The notes beneath the pieces are model-generated. The model did no database searches. It was given only the letters and a program-made list of their open reading frames with translations, and was not told where the DNA came from. A stretch of DNA of 64,000 nucleotides, taken from NCBI GenBank assembly GCA_964431735.1, contig CAYSLJ010000006.1:17743-81742 (forward strand), written 5' to 3'. Of the stretch, positions 61,491 through 64,000 are shown one piece after another; positions within the stretch are counted from its first letter, which is position 1; every line of letters starts with the position of its first letter. A program made the position numbers and the translations under genes. The stretch is from CALARM01 sp964431735 (GTDB lineage Bacteria; Vulcanimicrobiota; SpSt-956; JAKJGF01).

Positions 61491-62945
61491 ATGTGTAAAT
61501 ATAAAAACATGGAAGATAATAAAAGTAACATATCTGTAATGATTCCGATTTGTATAGGTGTATTTCTTGCAAATCTTGACGGAAGTATTGTAAATATTGC
61601 TCTCCCCACACTTCTCAAGTATTTCAATGTAGATGCGTCTGAGGTTTCAATCGTTGTAGTTTCGTATCTTCTTGCAATGAGCTGTTTCCTTCTGCTTTTC
61701 GGGAAACTCAGTGATATAAAAGGGCCGAAAAAGATATTTATGTCGGGGTTTGTTATTTTTCTTTTTGCTTCTTTGCTGTGTACTTTTTCCACCGGTATTT
61801 ATATGTTAAGTGCATTCCGGTTTATTCAGGGTATCGCCTCTTCCATACTGGCTTCAACATTTGGCGTGTTGATATTGCATTATATTCCCCCTGACATCAG
61901 AGGCAGAGTATTCGGTCTTGTTGCAGTGGCAGGAGGAACCGGATATGCTCTGGGTGCCCCTCTGGGAGGAGTTATTATAAAATATTTGACCTGGAAGTGG
62001 ATATTTTATATAAATATTCCTCTATGTCTGATTGCTTTATTTATGGCTTACAGATATTTGCCCGAAAAAAAGACTAAACCTTCGGACGGTTCATCAATAG
62101 ATTTTATAAGTGTAGTCTTAAGTTTTATATTTTTATGTGCCATAACTACCGTCATGAACAGGCTGAACACTGAAGGATGGAAATCTCCATTTATTATTAT
62201 CTCATTTATAACTTTTCTTTTCACATTCTTTTTATTTATTCATCGTCAGATGAAGATTCCTTCACCTCTTATGGATATTAAGATATTTAAAAACAGAGAA
62301 CTGTCTGTTGGTTTTATAGCAGCATTTCTCTCCGGTATGATACTTGCCGGCAGTTCCTTTCTTTTCCCCTTTTATTTTGAATTTGTCAGGAATTTTAACT
62401 CTGCCACAACAGGAATATACCTTATGATTATGCCCCTTCTTTCCACTCTCCTGGGACCTCTTGCAGGTTATCTTTCTGACAGATACGGCCCCAGGACAGT
62501 TACCTTATATTCTACTTTTTTAATGGCCATATCTATAATAATGATTTCCATGTTCGGCAATACTATATCACCATATTACATTATTATTTCATTGATACTC
62601 TATGGCACTGCCCTTGCCTTTTTTCTTACTGCAAATATCACCCTTATTATGGGTTATGCTCCTCCGGGAAAAGAAGGTATTACCTCTGCTCTTACCGGAC
62701 TGAACGGCGCTCTTTCCGGCTCAACGGGCATATCGATTTTTGCAGCTCTTTTTTCCTATTATACGGCAGCCGGCGGAAAGGAAATGAATCCGGTTTATAT
62801 AATAAAAGGGTTTCAGGTATGTTTTATATGTTTTATTTTTCTGGCACTTTCAATTTTTATTACCACACTCCTCATAAAGGAAAAGAGGAGATTTACGACA
62901 AAGCTTTTGAAGATTGCCCCTTTTTCTGTTGTCAGTGAAGAGTAA
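61491..62945 (+). CDS. MFS drug/peptide exporter, DHA2 (14-TMS, EmrB/QacA-like)
   Basis: 484 residues with about 14 hydrophobic helices, the DHA2 topology. It shows LDGSIVNIALP (residues 29-39, motif D1 of this family), motif A GKLSDIKGPKK (71-81) in the first cytoplasmic loop, and GAPLGGVIIKYLTWKWIFYINIP (motif C and the following helix, in two parts). Members are proton antiporters that expel drugs, dyes or self-made peptides through the inner membrane. It starts 17 bp after NRPS2, so it is probably the last gene of the operon and exports the NRPS products or gives self-resistance. The start is uncertain: ATG at 61491 directly abuts AAAGG, and ATG at 61509 would also give a full-length protein. 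Confidence 0.9.
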   Translation: MCKYKNMEDNKSNISVMIPICIGVFLANLDGSIVNIALPTLLKYFNVDASEVSIVVVSYLLAMSCFLLLFGKLSDIKGPKKIFMSGFVIFLFASLLCTFSTGIYMLSAFRFIQGIASSILASTFGVLILHYIPPDIRGRVFGLVAVAGGTGYALGAPLGGVIIKYLTWKWIFYINIPLCLIALFMAYRYLPEKKTKPSDGSSIDFISVVLSFIFLCAITTVMNRLNTEGWKSPFIIISFITFLFTFFLFIHRQMKIPSPLMDIKIFKNRELSVGFIAAFLSGMILAGSSFLFPFYFEFVRNFNSATTGIYLMIMPLLSTLLGPLAGYLSDRYGPRTVTLYSTFLMAISIIMISMFGNTISPYYIIISLILYGTALAFFLTANITLIMGYAPPGKEGITSALTGLNGALSGSTGISIFAALFSYYTAAGGKEMNPVYIIKGFQVCFICFIFLALSIFITTLLIKEKRRFTTKLLKIAPFSVVSEE

Positions 62946-62954
62946 ATATGGGTA

Positions 62955-62986
62955 GTGATTGATTATATCACAAAAAATGTTATAAT
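62955..62986 (+). promoter_or_regulatory. Promoter and operator-like palindrome of hicBA
   Basis: TTGATT (62959-62964), a 16 bp spacer, and a perfect TATAAT (62981-62986). The -35 lies inside GTGAT-N7-ATCAC (62955-62971), an inverted repeat that could bind a repressor. The encoded HicB is short and has no visible DNA-binding domain, so self-repression is uncertain. AAAGGTG lies 8 bp before the HicB start. Confidence 0.65.
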
Positions 62987-63027
62987 ATTATTGGAGAAAG
63001 TTTAAAATTGAATAAAGGTGAATTTAT

Positions 63028-63225
63028 ATGAAATATCGGGTTAATATAGAATATGTGGACAATGCATATACTGTCTGGTGTCCTGCTCTTCCTGGATGCT
63101 GGTCTGAAGGTGCTACCGAAGAAGAAGCTCTTGAAAATATAAAAGATGCAATCGAAGGTTATCTTGAGACTCAAAAACAATTGGATAAATCAGAAAAATT
63201 TCGATATGTTGAGGTTTCAATTTAA
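63028..63225 (+). CDS. hicB: HicB-like antitoxin
   Basis: 65 residues. The partial RNase-H-like HicB fold is clear: YRVNIEYVDNAYTVWCPALPG, then C-S-G-T spacing and EEALENIKDAIEGYL. This is the short form, without the C-terminal ribbon-helix-helix or HTH seen in longer HicB proteins. It binds and blocks the HicA toxin. Antitoxin-first order is the reverse of the E. coli hicAB operon but common elsewhere. The stop codon TAA immediately precedes the HicA start. Confidence 0.88.
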   Translation: MKYRVNIEYVDNAYTVWCPALPGCWSEGATEEEALENIKDAIEGYLETQKQLDKSEKFRYVEVSI

Positions 63226-63438
63226 GTGTCTAAACTTCCAGGAATTAATCACGATCGTGCAGTCAGAGCGTTTGAGAAAGCAGGATTCTGGATAACCAGA
63301 GAAGGTAAACATACAATAATGACTGATGGAAATTTAATTGTCACTATCCCCAGACATAAGCCTATTCAACCATTCACTATGGCCTCAATTGTTCAGGATG
63401 CCGGATTAACGATAGATGAGTTTAAAAGTTTATTGTAA
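63226..63438 (+). CDS. hicA: HicA-like mRNA interferase toxin (GTG start)
   Basis: 70 residues with a dsRBD-like HicA fold: FEKAGFWITREGKHTIM with the catalytic His at H29 (usual motif GSH, here GKH), then VTIPRHKPIQPFTMASIVQDAGLT. HicA cleaves mRNA when not bound by HicB. The start is GTG at 63226-63228, with no gap after the hicB stop, so translation is coupled. The pair has its own promoter and is unlikely to be part of the NRPS operon. Confidence 0.87.
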   Translation: MSKLPGINHDRAVRAFEKAGFWITREGKHTIMTDGNLIVTIPRHKPIQPFTMASIVQDAGLTIDEFKSLL

Positions 63439-63494
63439 ATATAAATTTATTTTGAAACAAACATATAGCAAGGTTAATGAAATTGTGGATAAAT

Positions 63495-63689
63495 TTACGG
63501 CTTATAATACTCAATTATATATTTATAGCCCTGTTCTGCAAGAAACATCTGTCTGTTAAGTGCAAAATCCTGTTCCTTCGACCTCTTTTGCTTGAAATAT
63601 TCATACTGAGGTGAGCATAAATAATACATATATACTCTCGTGACGCGTAACGCGTTACGCGTGACGGGAGGAAAACGTTCATTAAATGC
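63495..63689 (-). pseudogene. Probable C-terminal remnant of an XPB/ERCC3-like DNA helicase
   Basis: On the minus strand the frame is open from 63689 to a TAA at 63497-63495. Its last ~44 residues contain KEQDFALNRQMFLAEQGYKY, which resembles the C-terminal tail of bacterial XPB-type helicases (A-RQ-FL-EQGY-Y). The helicase core is absent upstream, where a stop lies at 63692-63690. The heptamer element at 63638-63670 is read through in its stop-free orientation (PPVTRNALRVTR) just before the similarity begins, so the break may be at the element. The family call is from memory of the motif and is moderate. Confidence 0.45.
63638..63670 (-). repeat. Intergenic heptamer element, right edge copy
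   Basis: On the minus strand: CCTCCC, GTCACGC, GTAACGC, GTTACGC, GTCACGA. It keeps the CCTCCC flank, showing that the flank is part of the dispersed element and not NRPS-specific sequence. Confidence 0.9.
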
Positions 63690-63733
63690 TTATGCTCAGG
63701 TCAGTAATAGACTTCTTCTTTTGTATTTATAGA

Positions 63734-63752
63734 TTAGAGTAATTCTAAAAAG
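63734..63752 (+). repeat. 19 bp direct repeat beside the transposase fragment, copy 1
   Basis: TTAGAGTAATTCTAAAAAG, repeated exactly at 63948-63966. Lies 7 bp beyond the transposase stop codon; possibly an IS end. Confidence 0.75.
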
Positions 63753-63759
63753 TCTTGTC

Positions 63760-64000
63760 CTAAATATTACAAATTGACCTCACCTCTTGTGGATTATCAA
63801 AAAAATACTTTAAATTCGTAATAACAGCTTCTTCCAGTTTATCAATATTAATAATTTCTGTAAAAATTGGCATCATATCCTTGAGTATTTTCCATAATCT
63901 TTCAATAGGATTAAGATTGGGAGAGTATGGAGGCAGATAAACTGGTTTTAGAGTAATTCTAAAAAGAAAAGTCTCAAACTCAAGGATAAAAATAAAAAGT
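63760..64000 (-). pseudogene. C-terminal part of an IS630-type transposase (continues or is truncated at the window edge)
   Basis: Read on the minus strand, ending with TAG at 63762-63760. Clear motif VYLPPYSPNLNPIERLWKIL, the last block of the DDE domain of IS630/Tc1-mariner-type transposases, with the catalytic acidic residue in NPIE. About 60 convincing residues are present. Upstream of 63948 the frame stays open but is low-complexity (F, L, I rich) and passes through the 19 bp repeat, so the gene may be broken there by another IS end. Intactness cannot be judged from this window. Confidence 0.75.
63948..63966 (+). repeat. 19 bp direct repeat, copy 2
   Basis: Exact copy of 63734-63752 within the apparent transposase frame. 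Same orientation, 214 bp apart, which suggests nested or partially deleted insertion elements. Confidence 0.75.

Overview
This is a 64 kb window from an AT-rich bacterial genome. Codon use favours AGA and ATA, Shine-Dalgarno sequences are strong, and many genes are tightly spaced. No rRNA or tRNA is present, so taxonomy cannot be fixed. The base composition, the B12/radical-SAM enzyme and the giant NRPS genes would fit an anaerobic Firmicute-like or candidate-phylum bacterium, but that is only a guess.

Layout. The left edge (1-1428, minus strand) holds the N-terminal 476 codons of a secreted GH13 alpha-amylase/neopullulanase-type enzyme. A MazE/MazF-type toxin-antitoxin pair follows (1576-2154). 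Next is a B12-binding radical SAM enzyme with a PqqD-like C-terminal segment (2247-3992), then a 477 bp repeat-rich intergenic region. The core of the window is two adjacent co-oriented NRPS genes of 9679 and 9279 codons (4470-33509 and 33634-61473). A DHA2-type MFS exporter begins 17 bp after the second one. The right edge has a HicB/HicA pair, a probable remnant of an XPB-like helicase, and the C-terminal end of an IS630-type transposase running off the window.

The NRPSs. Each has seven modules, starts with its own N-terminal condensation domain, and ends in a thioester reductase (TR) followed by a Crp-like cyclic-nucleotide-binding (CNB) domain. NRPS1 reads C-A-PCP-E in modules 1-4 and C-A-PCP in modules 5-7. 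NRPS2 has E domains only in modules 3-5. Each enzyme therefore looks like a complete line releasing its own reduced heptapeptide (aldehyde or alcohol), not half of a 14-module line. The radical SAM enzyme upstream and the exporter downstream suggest modification and export of these peptides.

Most unusual features. (1) A dispersed element, CCTCCC followed by four GTNACGC-type heptamers, occurs between genes and also sits in frame at the same loop (between A2 and A3) of seven adenylation domains; every coding copy is in the only orientation free of stop codons. (2) A CNB domain is fused to the end of each NRPS. (3) There are signs of ongoing homogenisation and remodelling: a 1775 bp perfect duplication inside NRPS1, a 509 bp perfect match between the substrate-binding cores of NRPS1 module 5 and NRPS2 module 6, an E-domain deletion scar, and one E domain with a mutated catalytic His.
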